Under the pieces are notes generated by a model. That model saw only the letters and a program-made list of their open reading frames with translations. It was not told where the DNA came from and searched no databases. DNA of 64,000 bases from Solen grandis (Eukaryota; Mollusca; Bivalvia; Adapedonta; Solenidae). The DNA lies in NCBI GenBank assembly GCA_021229015.1, contig CM037783.1:23169751-23233750 (forward strand). The letters are read 5' to 3'. This document shows, piece by piece, positions 36,541 to 48,293 of this stretch. Position numbers and translations under genes: made by a program. Position 1 is the stretch's first letter. Each line of letters begins with the position of its first letter.

Positions 36541-38027
36541 AATGGTGGGGACACGAGAAAATCTTGGCACGTGCCAATCACGTAATAGAAGTACTTGCCT
36601 ACATAACATTTGAAACAAAATGCTGACAAATGACCGACATTTCATAATCACAAAAGCTCACCTTGAGCCCAAAATTTAGAAAATGTTACTGATGAAAACT
36701 TCTTGAAAACTGTATTTTCAGAAAATATTTTCATGCTTATTAAATATGACACAACTAAAAACATGATTTTTAAGGTAATTCATCCATTATTAAATTGTGA
36801 TCATGGTCCAGTAATTTTATATTAAATGCAAGCCTTTATAGACTTAAAGCAATATAGCCTACAAATCAATGGTTGCTTACATCTGCAGTGAAGTCTTTTA
36901 AGCATTTGAAGGACCGTGATTATGATTTAAGAATGGATGGATTACCTTAAGCTTACACACAGTGTAGATGTACAAGGAGATCTGTCATAATCTGAAGTCT
37001 TTGTGAGACAGATAGGTTTCAATGGATCAAACTTGTGTAATTGTCATCAAACACCACCGTGGTGGCCAGGTATCATACTGGTCCTCTCGAATGTCTCCAG
37101 TAGCCGGGTTATAGGGCGGGAGTTTGCATGTTTGATCTCTGTCCATCAAAGTCTTTGAAAAAGGTAGAATAAATAAAGAACAATCTGATGACTGGTTGGC
37201 TCGTTGTCAAGACAATATGACTAATAGTATTAGTGTGTGTGATATCATGTCACATTTCTCTGACATGTCAATCCCCCCCCCCCCCCCCCCCCCGCTGTGT
37301 TTTAGCTATTATTTAAATAGTAAAGAAGAAAAGAACCCCCTAAATCACCCTTGAAAAAACTTCCCCTGTAAAACCATGGACCCTCAATGGAAATTTTTTA
37401 AAAAAAGAAGACATAACGGCAATTTTCATTGATCAGTCTGTCTAGACCAGCCTCTCCTCCTCCCCTTTGTGGCCCCCTTTTAACTTAGAAATTTTGGTTA
37501 AAGTTTTGCATTCAAGCACTATCCAGCTTATTTCTCAGAAATTGTTTATAATATTGACTAAAAAGTTAAGGAGTGTATTCAGGGCATCAGAAAACCAAGG
37601 AAGATAACTTTTGGACTGAATTTTATACAAATTATGGCCCTTTTCTAACTTGGATACTTGGTTAAAGTTTTGCATGCACAGTGTTATTATGCTGATGTCT
37701 CAGTAACTAGGCATGGGATTGATTTCAGACTTCATAAAAATATTAAGGGGTATCAGACGATCAAGATATATCAGTTTTGACTTATTATATACAGGGTATG
37801 TGAAGGGCAAGAATTGAAACAGATTTCATTTGATTTACCAACAAGCATTTTGAATAGTCGAGTGTGCTGTCCTCTGACAGCTCTTGTTCATAAATGTTTG
37901 CAATACATACAATCAAGCAGACCTCTGACAATATTGCTGGGAAGAGGTAAACGTTCAAATTATATTAAACCAATTCCTTCTTGCATGTATTTCAAATATT
38001 AAGCAAAAATAAAATAATTAAAAAAAA
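36541..38027. other. Noncoding stretch with a hairpin-arm fragment and a poly-C run
   Basis: Positions 36648-36668 match, in reverse orientation, 21 nt of the right hairpin arm of the AGCTCACC elements (GCTCAAGGTGAGCTTTTGTGA). A 21-base C run lies at 37273-37293. Around 37040-37140 there is a weak tRNA-like stretch that may be an old SINE. No gene is supported. Confidence 0.45.
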
Positions 38028-38099
38028 CTCCCCAACGGGGAATCGAACCCCGGTCTCAAGCGTGACAGGCGGGGATACTTACCACTATACTATCGAGGA
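38028..38099 (-). tRNA. trnad-guc: tRNA-Asp (anticodon GTC), possibly a pseudogene
   Basis: The reverse complement folds as a 72-nt tRNA of the eukaryotic Asp type: acceptor 5' TCCTCGA with 3' TTGGGGA (G-U wobbles), discriminator G, A box TAGTATAGTGG, anticodon loop CTGTCAC with GTC, perfect B box GGTTCGATTCC. Seven T directly after the 3' end (38021-38027 on the plus strand are A) form a Pol III terminator. No intron. Against a normal tRNA-Asp, the 3' side of the anticodon stem reads GCTTG instead of GCGGG, leaving two C-U mismatches. It could be a mild variant, an inactive copy or a retroposed tRNA. Confidence 0.85.
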
Positions 38100-39880
38100 G
38101 ACGAGGTATGATTTGCATGTGTTTTATATTTTCTATTTAAACACTACGAGCACACTTCATTCATACATTGTATATTCATAACCAGCAATTGACATGTATA
38201 CGTACGCGCGCGTGCGTGTCATGATAAGATACTTGTCCGATTGTTTAGATTTGACCTGGACACTGATTCACACAAATAACTCAAACGCATATGATAATGA
38301 TAATTATATTAATCATAAATGTGAGAAAAAAAAGTTAATTTAGTGTAAAAGAAAGGCATCAATGGAAAGAATGATTCGATTGAGCGAGAACATAAATATA
38401 ATTATGTAGCCCCCGCCCGGGAGTGGCATATTTTGTTTAAAGTGAACCCATACATCTTTAAATTAAGACAAATACTCATCATTTCCTAAATGACACTGAA
38501 ATATATGGGCGTTACACTCATAAATCATAGCCAGTATATAAGTAAAGGCATGTTATGCTTATGTTTCGCTTAGGGCATCTGTTTCATCATTCTTAACAAG
38601 AGAGATTTCGGTTTGAGGGGTTTCAGACAGGCGCCTACACCAGCAGCTCTACATGGTGCTAAGAAATAGGTAAAATTAGTTAAAACTAGCAAACTGAAAA
38701 TCTGTAATGTTAATCCACAGGACACCGATATTCAGTAAAATAGATTAAAAAAATCGACCACTCCGTATTTAAAGGTCTTTTTTTTTTTTTGGACTGAATC
38801 ATGTGGTTAATCACGTACGTACGGTTGGATATATGTACATGTTCGCACGAATGCATATACTCAATAACTTTAAAAACGCATCACCTTGGAAATGTCCACT
38901 ATTTGATTATGTGTTTTTCAAAAGATACTATGTTGTTTAGAAATGTAATATATCATCAATAGATTGGTGCATGTTTTATGTACTACTTTTATTTTATCAC
39001 TAAAGAAATTACGGGTGCAAAGAAGTCAACCTGTGAAAAAACGAAACATGATATATTAGCCGTTTTTAATGTCCTAGTATATATGGTTATTCTCCTTCTA
39101 AAAAGAACGTCAACATTTATAACACATAAAAACATTCCTATATTTTGGTAAAACATCGCTGTGTAGCAACCATAAATACCTTCATGAACGACTAATGAAA
39201 TAAAACACAATTGTCTCGATAAATCTAATTTCGCGTATTTTTACGACTTACGTCTTGATGTACGGTTTATGTCTGATTTACGATCCAATTAATATGCAAT
39301 ATTTCTGATCAAATTTCCTCCAATAAATCGAAATATAAATGACAATACATTTTATCCGTTATAATGTAAACATGAAAAACTCATAGAGTACATCAACTGA
39401 CATTATCCTGACACATTTAAACACTAGAAGGCCATATTTCATCGGCATTTGTCAGAAGGGAATCAATTTCTATACGGGATATACATGAATAATTAAATAG
39501 ATGTAAGGGAGAAATGTGACCTGAATGTCTACATCATGATGTAAAATCAAATTATTTGACATTTTATAAGAGCAATATCGATGTGTCATTTGTCAACATA
39601 GTTGTAGACAAGACAGGAGACAAATATTTTTTATCTGTAGTTTATTATTATCTATTTATACTCATGTAAATCAGGCTCTATCAAGCACAGATAAAATAAA
39701 AACATTCCATGACCTTTTACGAAAAACGTGCTTCATGAACATGGGTCTCTTTAGGGATTAGAATGGAAGGGTCTTCATCAAATTGCATGTATTTATAAAA
39801 ATATATAACAAAGAACATTTTTCATTAACATGATTGTGTGCTTTCAGATTAAGCAATCAACTTTGGTCTTGGGTCAAAGT
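38100..39880. other. AT-rich noncoding DNA, nothing recognised
   Basis: Only simple-sequence spots: an alternating CG/TG stretch near 38200-38218 and a T run at about 38779-38790. The open stretches on either strand have no recognisable motifs. Confidence 0.5.
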
Positions 39881-39884
39881 GTTA

Positions 39885-40265
39885 TTGAACTATAAATCTT
39901 ATTGTGCTATTATTTAACTACATGTATAGTGCTATTGAACCAATTTTGAACTATAGTGTGATTGAACTATATTAGTATAATGTCACTGGACTATAGCGTC
40001 ACTGGACTATAGAGTTATTGAATTGTCTTGTTATTGAATTATAATGTCACTGGACTATAATGCCATTGAATTATAGCATCAATGGAGTATAATGTCATTT
40101 TAAAGTGTCAATGGACTATAGTGTTATTGGACTATAGTGTTATTGGACTATAGTGTTATTGGACTATAGTGTTATTGGACTATAGTGTTATTGGACTAAA
40201 GTGTTATTGAATTATAGTGTTATTGAAATAAAGTGTTGTGTAGTGTTTTTGAACTTTAGTGTTTC
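39885..40265. repeat. 16-bp minisatellite (TATAGTGTTATTGGAC type)
   Basis: The regular core, GGACTATAGTGTTATT repeated about five times, lies at roughly 40109-40200. Degenerate units (TATAATGTCACTGGAC and similar) spread over the flanking ~250 bp. Noncoding. Confidence 0.8.
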
Positions 40266-40799
40266 GATGAGTCAGCGACATAGATATGTTATAGCTGAAT
40301 GTAACATCACCTCATATTGTGTATTTTGTTCCATCCATTTTTTTTTATATTTTGTTACATTGAAAGTTACATGCGATTATAATGTGGAGCCAGTGTGATT
40401 GATTATTTGAAACAAATATTTTACACTTCATGCAAAGTTGTAGTATCAAATGAATTGATATCATTATAAATAATAAAATATCATAATGGTGTATTGTTAA
40501 AGTACACGTAGTTCTTTTAACAATGTAATATTTACAAGTCAGTTTTATTCTGTTTATTTGAAAATTCACATTTTTTAATGACAAACTTATTATTACAAGA
40601 CAGTTAAATCGAATGAGGCGATGCGATTACTTTTATAAAATAAATATTGCTTTACTTGATTTTTACTATAAATATGATTATTTTTAAAAAGTGTTATGTT
40701 TGTTTTCCATTACTTATACAATTGGTTTAAATTCCCGTCTCTTTACGCCGCATGGAAAACAAGTTCTTACAACTTACTAATCCCCTGTGACGGTTCATG

Positions 40800-40885
40800 A
40801 GAAGGTCATAAATAAATTGTGCCACAGAGGCATTCGAACCCACAACCTGCAGATCCAAACTCTATAGGCGCCCTATGAATACAAA
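40800..40885 (-). mobile_element. tRNA-like SINE fragment
   Basis: On the minus strand, GGTTGTGGGTTCGAATGCC is a good B-box context preceded by CGCCTATAGAG. Only the 3' half of a tRNA-like structure is visible, with no acceptor stem, so I read it as a truncated SINE head rather than a tRNA gene. Confidence 0.4.
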
Positions 40886-41328
40886 AGTCATGAAGTTTTC
40901 TATTTCGAGAAACGATGTGTAACCCCTTTTTAAATCGCCAAGGACAATTCACATAACCGCAACCTCCCCCAACAAAATCTGACAAATATAGGCGTAAACT
41001 TCAATAACGCTTGACATGTGACACGTTGTTGACATGATAACTAGTTTTGGTCATTAGTCAGCGAAACTATGAAGACATCATAAATTGGACCGACCGCGAT
41101 GATATGATTTCCAGTGTACTTACATGTTACAAATCAGGAAAACCTAGAAATGCATAATAGACCCTGTCTGTAAAAGCTGTCATCAGTTTATTTATTTTAT
41201 TTTACTTCTTTTCTTTTAGTCTAACAGACATGGAATACTTATACAAGCGACCTACTTTGTATTGTGCGTTTCAAAACAGTGGAAGTTATTTTTGTTTGTT
41301 TAAAAAATCAGCAAATAATTATTTTTTT

Positions 41329-41329
<1 letters not shown>

Positions 41330-41362
<33 letters not shown>
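41330..41362. repeat. (TC)n(AC)n microsatellite
   Basis: A TC dinucleotide run at 41330-41344 passes directly into an AC run ending near 41362. Confidence 0.95.
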
Positions 41363-41373
41363 TGTAGCATGAC

Positions 41374-41475
41374 ATAACTATAGTCGCTCACTGTTTGTGG
41401 CAGCATTATATCTTTCTCAAGACTACAGTCTCCAAATGACTGAAATACTGTCGGTTGGATGTTAAACCTAAACAC
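41374..41475 (+). mobile_element. SINE 3' part (GGATGTTAAAC-tailed family)
   Basis: Shares TGTGGCAGCA.TATAT.T.TCTCAAG and the terminal ACTGTCGGTTGGATGTTAAAC with the SINE at 63654-63897. The 5' tRNA-like part is absent. Confidence 0.55.
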
Positions 41476-42290
41476 ACGTACAAATACGCTTACGTTTTAC
41501 CGTTTTATCGTTAATAGTTTAAACCTTAAGGTAATGAATAGTTAAATTAATGTTAAATCATTTGCAAACTAGCTCATCATATGATTTTTACACCTATTTA
41601 TGATAAATAAGCATCGCTAAGTTTGGCTTTTCATTTCAGGTAGTTAAAAGATAAATTAATTAAATCTTACACAAAACATTATCTTCCATGCTAAAAGTTG
41701 GACATTCCTCGCATATTTGTTAATGGAAATTAACTTAATCTTGATCTCACAACAAAAGTTTATTTTATCACATGTTATATGGTTCAAATAATGCAATTCA
41801 TACTTTGATACCTTAGAAGTACTTTAACCATCTCTTCAAGTTGTAAAAAGCCGTAATAAGTATGAAGTTAGCTGTCCTTCTTAACCTGTGTCATATTTTT
41901 CATAAACAAAAATAATTTGTTCTTCCTGACACGCTTAGTTACTTTCTCCTTTTTATCCCAATTTCCTGACAGAAATAGTAAAAACAGTTGTATTTGGGGA
42001 GAAACATTTAAAACAAAACTTATTTAATCGAGAACTTTACCCATATTTGGTAATAAACCGCGACTTTCTATGACATCATCATATTTTCACACCTGTCTCA
42101 TTAGGTAATGATCAAAAGGTGCATGATGTATACAAGTACATCATCATAACTACACATTAAACACATCCATTAACCATCGTAAAATTAAGCGCAATTATTG
42201 ATGTCCGGGGGATGGGGCGGGATGGTTTGCAGACGACTTATAGCACGTGCTCTATGTCACTGTAGGTTCATGGGTGCAAAAGTGTTGGAA
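41476..42290. other. AT-rich noncoding DNA, nothing recognised
   Basis: No coding, RNA or repeat signal that I can support. Confidence 0.45.
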
Positions 42291-42296
42291 TAAAGT

Positions 42297-42885
42297 ATGA
42301 TAAGTTACGAAAATAAAGAAACCCTGTCGATTCAATTTGTGAACTTAGAGAATACTTGTATTTACCTTAAGAATCTTAAGAGAAAATATGTTCCTTGGTT
42401 GTATTCAGTAAAGAATATTTTTGTCAAATGTGGAATGATAAATATCTGGGATAGTCATCTTCCCCATAATTCAAAATCGTTACACTAGTACTCATCTGTA
42501 AAAAAAAAATAAAAAAAAATAAAATAAAAAAAAACTTATTTATCAATGAATGGTATGCACATATTCAAACATCAAGCAAAAGCATTAATTACAGAACTTT
42601 AAAACTAAATTTGGTTTCGAAAACTATCTACTGAATACAGATACTCATTTATCACATTTCATGTTAAGATTCAGGACAAGGAATCACAAACTACCATTTG
42701 AAACAGGAACTTGGTCAAATATTCCATTATGTGAAAGGTACTGCAACAATTGCAATAATAATCAGAGAGGAGATAAATTTCGTTATTTATTTATCTGCAA
42801 AAAAAAAAAAAACAGGAAAGAAGAAAATACACTAAACCATATTATTCAAAAAGACCAAACACACATAAGTGTTCTGAATTAATGA
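42297..42885 (+). pseudogene. Diverged LINE ORF2 C-terminal remnant, relative of the captured fragment
   Basis: Broken frames align residue by residue with the C-terminal part of the satellite-borne LINE fragments. YVPWLYSVKNIFVKCGMINI matches KYPWIYSVKSILIKCGLNNI, FINEWYAHI matches FVNEWYSLV, and MLRFRTRNHKLPFETGTW matches LIRFRTRNHRMQVEIGKW. A C..C...GD.F.YLF.C motif follows. Frames change between these blocks, with A-rich slippage near 42500-42532 and 42799-42812. It sits outside the satellite, so it is a separate, older insertion of the same or a sister family and shows what the captured element's 3' coding end looked like. Confidence 0.8.
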
Positions 42886-43550
42886 ACACAACCAATAAAA
42901 TAGAATTCACAAATCTTTCTAAAATTGTCAAAATAATTATTAAAGAGCGTTATGACATTGTTATTATATTACAACATTATGTGGATATGTTAAATGCTTT
43001 AAAACATGAAATGTATTTAATAGTATGGTAATGTGTATATTTGTATGTGCTATATTCATATGGTAAATGTAAATTGGAAATTTGTAATTTATATGTACAT
43101 TATGTAGAGAATTGTGTGTACATAAGGGCATATGGGTATGAAAGCATAGTTGATATTATTTACATATACATGTTCAAATTACACGAGCATATATATGTAT
43201 AATCATCATATATATTTATAGGTGTATTTATCATCTGTGTTGATATAATCATATGGTAATATCAATATTAATTGAAATAATGATGTGTGAATATATAAAT
43301 ATAATAGATGCATGGATACATAAACTTACTAAAAGGTTTAATAAGTGATAGCTCTCCTGCTACATAATGCAAATTAATACGCGCGTGTGTGCGTTCTAGG
43401 AAGAGAGCAAGTAAGCCTCGTTCTCTTGTTCGTCAGTACATGTTTTACATCTATGTTTGCTCCCTTTATGTGATATATGTAATATTTTGACTGTGACTTG
43501 ACCTTCAAATATTGTGGTGTGCATTTAATCCAATTTTAAAGGCAAACGCT
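42886..43550. other. AT-rich low-complexity DNA
   Basis: Dense TATATGTAT/ATATAT words and a GCGCGTGTGTGCG spot near 43381-43393. The left part may include the 3' UTR of the LINE remnant. No gene. Confidence 0.45.
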
Positions 43551-43555
43551 CCCAT

Positions 43556-43700
43556 TACTTTTTTTTACTATATATACAAAGAAGGAAAATTAAAACTATC
43601 TGTGAGAATTTTCTTAAACATTGCATGATTATAGAGATTTACTCTAGAAACAAATTTATGGGGGTAAAATGGGGGTTTCCCATCTACTTTTTGAGTTTTC
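43556..43700 (+). mobile_element. Copy of the foldback repeat found at 51391
   Basis: Aligns with 51408-51540: a T run then ACTATATA.ACAAAGAAGGAAAA, GCATGATTATAGAGAT, GAAACAAATTTATGG and a TTTGAGTT word in the same order. The right inverted arm is not recognisable here, so this is a diverged or incomplete copy. Confidence 0.6.
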
Positions 43701-44786
43701 TGTATTGTTTTGTAAAGAAGAAATTTATGCATAAATAATGTCTGAATGCGTGGGGTAATATTACGGCTAATCGTTGAAGCATACGTCTCGCGAGTAAAAA
43801 TCGTAGTTTTCGAATATCAGTACGTTACCTACGATACTCAACATGCATATAATGGTAGTTGCAGGACTGTTCTTATATGCTGAGTGCCAAACACAACGTC
43901 GAGTAACTCACTGTTGCTGATGATGCTACTCTCCATATAACAGTTCCCGTGTTCTCTTACCTGCAATGGAGAGTATCCAAAATTTAAATGTCATTTTGAT
44001 TGGCTTAAATATGTTCATGCTTAATACGTTAAATGTCACTTCTCTTGATTAGGGAAAGGAGACTAACGGAACGAATTGACTGTGGTTTTTGACGATGTGC
44101 CAAACAGGTTGGTTTGATTTCTGATCTATGTTTGGATTCGGTGTGGTATCAGACCACTTTTCTACGGCAAGACAGAAAAATACCTTTCTCGGATAGACGA
44201 CGTCCAAAATGACCCTAATATAATACTGGTAGAGGGGCGTTTGCAAACAATCTATCTTTTGCTGATCACTTGGATTGCATTTCCTATTGAAGCAGCTCGT
44301 TCAAAGATGGTTTTCGACTAAGAATTCGATTTTAAGTATATGTGTGTGTATTACGTTTATCAATTAACATCAACAGACGCATTGTCAACCGGTGCAACCA
44401 TCCGTGATTGTAATTATAAAAAAAAAATGGTTTCCCCCATCAAATACAATGCCATTACAGACGGTATTGGAACTATTTAAATTTATATTTAGATGTTCCA
44501 TTTTCATTTGCCCACACAACTCTTCGAGCATGCGCTTTAGGCTGAACTTACGAAATCGCTTCCCTGGACTGGTGAAGACACCATATTGTGGAATGTGTCA
44601 CATTGAACCGCAAGCACCAGTGCGTCGGGGATATCAGTTTCTATATTTAACGGATTTCGCCGAAGGTGCGTTTACGAAAATAGCGTTTCAACGAACAATG
44701 TTACCTGCTCTTGTCAAGTTTATTTGTCAGGAAACTGAAGACTTTACTAATATTAAAGAGGGAGAAAAGAAAGTGTTTTTTTTGTG
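43701..44786. other. Noncoding or unassigned DNA
   Basis: Two open stretches (44049-44246 minus; 44392-44820 plus, 142 codons) have no recognised domain and begin on non-ATG codons. The longer one runs into the hairpin of the next element. I do not call them genes. Confidence 0.4.
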
Positions 44787-44910
44787 TGTGTCACCTGCTG
44801 TAAGCAGAGGTGACACATAGGGATCACTTTTCCGTCGTCCATCTGTCCGTCACACTTTTTCCGTCACGCTTCAGCAGATGACACTTATTTTCCAGAGAAC
44901 ACTCTAGTTT
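44787..44910 (+). mobile_element. Hairpin-headed element start (GTGTCACCTGC family)
   Basis: A perfect-looking stem (TGTGTCACCT...AGGTGACACA with CTGCT/AGCAG, 44787-44817) is followed by ATAGGGATCAC and CCGTCGTCCATCTGTCCGTC. This is the same order of parts as in the elements at 921 and 10445, with a different hairpin sequence. The right end cannot be placed. Confidence 0.55.
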
Positions 44911-45118
44911 TAAGTTCTACCGATCATCTGTGATCAAGCTTCTTTATGGGCCAATGCTTTTGCATACAACAAACGTAATTTACCTGAAATGCACGCTTTA
45001 TTGATTTAAGTTTTAACTTAACTGTATTTGGATTACATAGATTAATCATATCCTCATAAAATACCTGTGATGCAGTCATTTCATTGGTTTCTTCGTGTCT
45101 TTTTGTGCCACTTTGTTT

Positions 45119-45120
<2 letters not shown>

Positions 45121-45151
<31 letters not shown>
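45121..45151. repeat. (CT)n microsatellite
   Basis: Fifteen or so CT dinucleotides. A minus-strand open frame rich in RE residues across it is an artefact. Confidence 0.97.
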
Positions 45152-45155
<4 letters not shown>

Positions 45156-45399
45156 AAATCTTCAATCAATGTCTAACGTGAACATGCTTAACAAAACAAT
45201 CTTGAAATTCCAACACGGTAGGGAGCATCTTGTCACCAGGAACATGCGTACAACATTCCTAGCGTAATACAACATAAATTACACGTGCAGTACCGTGCCT
45301 TGATCTACCTTGAACGGCCGTAAGAGCAGGCACTGTCTCGACCCGTCGACCGTGACTCTTGTATATTTTTAACCATAATACATCTTTTATGTTAAATGT

Positions 45400-45655
45400 G
45401 TTTAATGTCCCAACGACAGAATTTCAGTCATTTGGAAACTATGTACACTTCAGACAGATATTGTGACGCCACACTGCAGTATTAAGCATTAGACTAGTGG
45501 CATGATACCATACCCAGTCATGTAATTCTGACACCGGGCCAACCAGTCCTGGAAAAATAACATTACATGCTGAACGCCAAGCAAGGGAGCTTTGCCAGTA
45601 CCGTTTTAGGACTTTGCTATATCGCTGCCGGGGATCAAACCCACGAACCCTGGCT
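45400..45655 (-). mobile_element. tRNA-derived SINE (GGACATTAAAC tail), near full length
   Basis: Minus strand: B-box-like GGGTTTGATCCCC, then TGGCGTTCAGCATGTAATG, GACTGGGTATGGTATCATGC, GCAGTGTGGCGTCACAATAT and a 3' tail CTGTCGTTGGGACATTAAAC. The middle and tail blocks recur in the copies at 51212 and 63654. This identifies a SINE family with a conserved body, as is common in molluscs. Confidence 0.7.
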
Positions 45656-45792
45656 TCCGTCCATAGTATATAATTGAATGATTTAACAGATTTTTTATTT
45701 GGTGATTTGCAGTAAAACATAGTCTTACGTTGTATTTGTGGTTTATCTTCTGTGTTTTTCCATCCATTTATCTGTCCGTATGTCGGTCTCCT

Positions 45793-46104
45793 TCAGGTAT
45801 CTACGTAAGTCTGAGCGGAGTTTTGTATATACAAGTCAGTATCGTTAACTTTTTCCGCTTCCATTGTCACAGAGCGCGGAGGTGACGGAATGGTAAAGCA
45901 CTGAACACATTTAATAGGTTCAATAACACCGTTGATATTATCGGTATAGATCATTTCATCAGAGGATTGGCAATTCCCGGTATAATTCGCTGATTTAAAT
46001 TGACCAATCAGTGACTGGGGAAATTTCTCAAATATATGTTTATTTCCATTGAACAATGTCCAGCAAGGTCGGGAAGTGCTCGTGTCATTTCGGGGTGAAA
46101 TGGT
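45793..46104 (-). CDS. Unidentified open frame, possible exon (low confidence)
   Basis: A 104-codon stretch open on the minus strand, with no ATG near its start. Residues are balanced and include CWTLFNGNKHIFEKFPQSL and PIKCVQCFTIPSP, with spaced cysteines. It is not a recognised repeat, and the neighbouring SINE lies outside it. I could not identify clear splice sites at either end (a weak donor, TTAC/GTAGAT, near the 3' end), nor a known domain. It could be an exon of the gene ending at 35607 on the same strand, or chance. Confidence 0.2.
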   Translation of the reverse strand, partial: TISPRNDTSTSRPCWTLFNGNKHIFEKFPQSLIGQFKSANYTGNCQSSDEMIYTDNINGVIEPIKCVQCFTIPSPPRSVTMEAEKVNDTDLYIQNSAQTYVDT

Positions 46105-47493
46105 CTATTAATACATGCATTTAATCATATTTATCTTTAATCTTATTGTGTCATTTTACTCGTACATATACATATGCATACATATTCAAACAATAAAATT
46201 TAGGAATCAAGCATTTATTTAATGATATCTGTCACGATGCCCATACTGGCTTTGTCTGTACTGTCGTCATCTGAATTGGCCGTGTCATCAATAAATACTG
46301 TACTATAAAATGCTTCGAATCTATAAATAATCGTGCTTATTGTGGCCGTCTTACCGCAATAAAATTGTGCTCATGAAACATTCAAAAGATTTTTAAAAAA
46401 TCGTAGAATTGAAATCGTGGGTATGCCAATTATCTTGTTCCTCCTTTGGCTCTCTACTCAAGTTTCAATCACTTTCAAATCAGTTACTAGTACTTTATCA
46501 ATCGTAATTGTCCAGGAACCGAAATAAATTTCGGAATATTTACTAGTACCAAGTGATTTTTGCTACTACAAATATCAAGACAGCTTGTCTTTATCACATA
46601 TATCATCCATTAGCAACCACAAATAACTGTCAAAGATATTTCTTATATGATTTTCTTGCATTCATCGCATTAAAAACAAACAATTGCAATGTTCTACAGT
46701 GGCTTGTACTGTGGTAAATTTCACAGCAGTAAACAGCCGTATTTTTATTACAAGGTGTAAGTCTAGTTCATAAATTGCACATGTTTGCTAACAATTAAAA
46801 CTGTATCTTCACTGAAAACGGATGAAGAAGTTGTCTAGGTTTAACAAAGACGACAAGCACTTGGAAAGCAACAAAACCGCGGATTGTAGTTTTTGCTTTC
46901 GAAAAACTCAAGTAACGTCATATTAGCTAGATGAAAGCATAAAACATGGTGTTGATTTGTCATTAATTATTGTTCAACTTGGTACATTTGTCGCTGAAAT
47001 ACGCCTGTCTGGTCTTGTTATAAAATAACAAATCTTAGAAAAAAAGAAGGCATCAAAGGGCAGATTCATTCCAAGTTGACAATAAACACAAAGATGCACC
47101 CTGTCTTAATTAAGTATTCACTTTGAATTTTATGTGCTGTAATCAAACGAAACAATCAATTCCAATTGCAAATCATAAAGGTGTTATTATCCAATGTTGG
47201 TCTATGTAAAATGAAGATGAAAACCCGCTAAACGAGAAATATCTTCAATACGTGTATATATTTTACTGCTTAATAAAATAAGTCTATAGCATTGTAACAT
47301 TTGAAACTTGTAAAAGACAGAGAAATAATACAAAGGTGCGGATACATGATTTAGGGTTAGGGGGCATATATTTGATCATTTTCAAACAAACCGTACGTTT
47401 AGAAGGATTAACGTATTAAAAACACACACACACATATCTTAGTCGATTTGAGGGGAGATGAGGTGAGGGTGATGGCGAAAGTGACCATCCCCT
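46105..47493. other. Noncoding DNA, nothing recognised
   Basis: AT-rich, no supported gene. A short (AC)n run lies near 47421-47433. Confidence 0.45.
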
Positions 47494-47497
47494 TTAA

Positions 47498-47731
47498 CCC
47501 TTTCCCTCATAGAGGAAACCATGAAAAGACCTATGCGAACAGCATAAAACCAGATCAGCCTGCGAGTAACTCGCAGGCTGATCAGGTTTTATGCTGTTCG
47601 CTGCTCCTCAGTGGTCTGGAAATGAGGATTTTGTAATTAAATTTGGTAAGGTTTAACTGTGGTTTTCTGCAGATCAGGCTTTATGTGGTACCTATTGAGT
47701 GCGTCAAAATGAGTCTATATGAGGGAAAGGG
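47498..47731. mobile_element. piggyBac-type MITE with large internal palindrome, copy 1
   Basis: A 234-bp element flanked by TTAA on both sides (47494-47497, 47732-47735). Perfect 14-bp terminal inverted repeats start CCCTTTCCCTCATA. TTAA target duplication and CCC-starting ends are hallmarks of the piggyBac superfamily. The interior holds a nearly perfect palindrome at 47540-47597 (CAGCATAAAACC...GGTTTTATGCTG around GCCTGCGAG-TAA-CTCGCAGGC). No ORF, so non-autonomous. One arm of the palindrome matches the core of the 34-bp satellite. Confidence 0.85.
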
Positions 47732-47735
47732 TTAA

Positions 47736-48293
47736 TTAAAATCTCCCATGGTATCGACAGGAAGGAACTACTTACTGGGGAGAATATTTATAATAGTTTG
47801 ACTTTTACTATCTTTAAATAACCTGACTTTTTTTATCAACATTTAGATGAGAATGCCTCCCACATCTTTATTTGAGAAGAATGCGTTTCATGTGAAATTT
47901 CATTCTGAGCGTTTATTTCGTTATCATCGTTTTCTAAAAACTTCAAATGCCGCATCGTTCATTTTTAAAGCGTATGTACAGAAATGATTGATAAGAGAGA
48001 TTTGTTATCACCGCCGTCTTAGCTACAGTAGGCATTTTAACAAACATCTGTACTTGTATTTAGATCGAGCGTATCACATTATGTAAGACTTCAAATCGAA
48101 ACATTGTACAAAACATACTATTCCTCCTCCTTCTTTTTCTTTTTTTTCATCTTTTCCTTGTTCTTCAACTCTTTTTTTATTCATCATCATCACCACTACC
48201 ATAATAATAAAAAAAAATCATATTCTCCTTCTTCTTCTTTTAATTTTCCTCTTCTTTCCTCTTCCTCTTCGACCGAGTCATCTCCACGCCCTC
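47736..48293. other. Noncoding DNA ending in a pyrimidine-rich tract
   Basis: About 48115-48275 is CTT/TTC-rich with CATCAT and AATAAT words. The LINE remnant begins at its right edge and another CTTCTT-rich stretch follows the LINE 3' end near 49440-49475, so the LINE may have landed in a pyrimidine-rich locus. No gene. Confidence 0.5.

Noticed and set aside
44392..44820. 142-codon plus-strand frame
   Set aside because: Non-ATG start, no recognised domain, and its C-terminal end translates the hairpin of a mobile element.
45121..45169. RERERE-rich minus-strand frame
   Set aside because: Translation of a CT microsatellite.
48104..48293. N-terminal Ser/Phe/His-rich extension of the second LINE frame
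   Set aside because: It translates a pyrimidine tract and CAT/AAT simple sequence left of the LINE truncation point.
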